Positions 23,823 to 23,934 of a DNA stretch of 23,934 bases are shown in pieces. The stretch is from the NCBI GenBank assembly GCA_024696725.1, contig JAILGO010000088.1, positions 1 to 23,934 of the forward strand, given 5' to 3'. This DNA is from Eubacterium sp. GTDB taxonomy: Bacteria; Bacillota; Clostridia; Oscillospirales; Acutalibacteraceae. The first letter of the stretch is position 1. Each line of letters starts with the position of its first letter. The notes below the pieces were generated by a model. That model ran no database searches and had not been told where the DNA came from. It saw only the letters and a program-made list of their open reading frames with translations. A program made the translations under genes and the position numbers.

Positions 23823-23934
23823 TTAATCTACCCGTTTTTCATAGAGCTTCAGCGTTTGCTGAGTTATGTTATCCCAGTTGTATCTTGTTAAAACGTAATC
23901 CGCGGCGTCAGCTTTAAGACGGCTTACTCTTTCG
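23823..23934 (-). CDS. Glycosyltransferase, C-terminal fragment (cut by window edge)
   Basis: Translating the minus strand from the right edge gives 36 residues ending at a TAA (23825-23823). The sequence RYNWDNITQQTLKLYEK is the typical C-terminal helix of a GT4 glycosyltransferase, in which W-x-x-[IV]-x-x-x-x-x-x-x-Y is common. The rest of the gene lies to the right. It shows that the glycan operon continues beyond the window. Confidence 0.75.
   Translation of the reverse strand, partial: ERVSRLKADAADYVLTRYNWDNITQQTLKLYEKRVD

Overview
The window looks like chromosomal DNA of an anaerobic member of the Bacillota, most likely class Clostridia. The reasons are purine-rich Shine-Dalgarno sequences (AAGGAG, GGAGG), canonical sigma-A-type promoters, iron-dependent alcohol dehydrogenase and ferredoxin-like enzymes, and a LicD / pyruvyl-transferase-rich surface glycan locus. 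Genus and species cannot be read from the sequence. No RNA genes, CRISPR arrays, insertion sequences or phage genes were seen.

Region 1 (1-252) is an AT-rich regulatory stretch. It holds a perfect 14-bp inverted repeat (54-85) that carries the -35 hexamer of a possible promoter on each strand, a smaller 7-bp inverted repeat (168-182), and a near-consensus promoter (187-215) in front of nadB.

Region 2 (253-4895, plus strand) is a tightly coupled five-gene operon: L-aspartate oxidase (nadB), quinolinate phosphoribosyltransferase (nadC), a divergent KduI/IolB-family cupin isomerase, an iron-dependent alcohol dehydrogenase resembling phosphonoacetaldehyde reductases, and a PHP-domain metal-dependent phosphoesterase. 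nadA, the enzyme between NadB and NadC, is not in the window. The last three genes have no evident link to NAD synthesis, and no known pathway explains the set.

Region 3 (4913 to the right edge, minus strand) is the promoter-distal part of a long, almost gapless operon for a Wzx/Wzy-type capsular or exopolysaccharide. In transcription order (right to left) it encodes: a partial GT4; a GT4; a hexapeptide acyltransferase; an FrhB-like iron-sulfur flavoprotein; a polysaccharide pyruvyl transferase (PPT); a GT4-like protein; a radical SAM/SPASM-type enzyme; a LicD-family phosphotransferase; a GT4; a DUF6625-type transferase; a GT4; PPT; FrhB-like; GT2; Wzy-like polymerase; PPT; FrhB-like; and the Wzx flippase. 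The priming transferase, chain-length regulators and sugar-nucleotide genes must lie to the right or elsewhere.

The expected logic is that glycosyltransferases build a lipid-linked repeat unit, which LicD, the acyltransferase and the PPTs decorate, Wzx flips and Wzy polymerises. The most unusual feature is three separate PPT + FrhB-like pairs in one operon. The two operons converge on one bidirectional terminator (4886-4922) that contains both stop codons.
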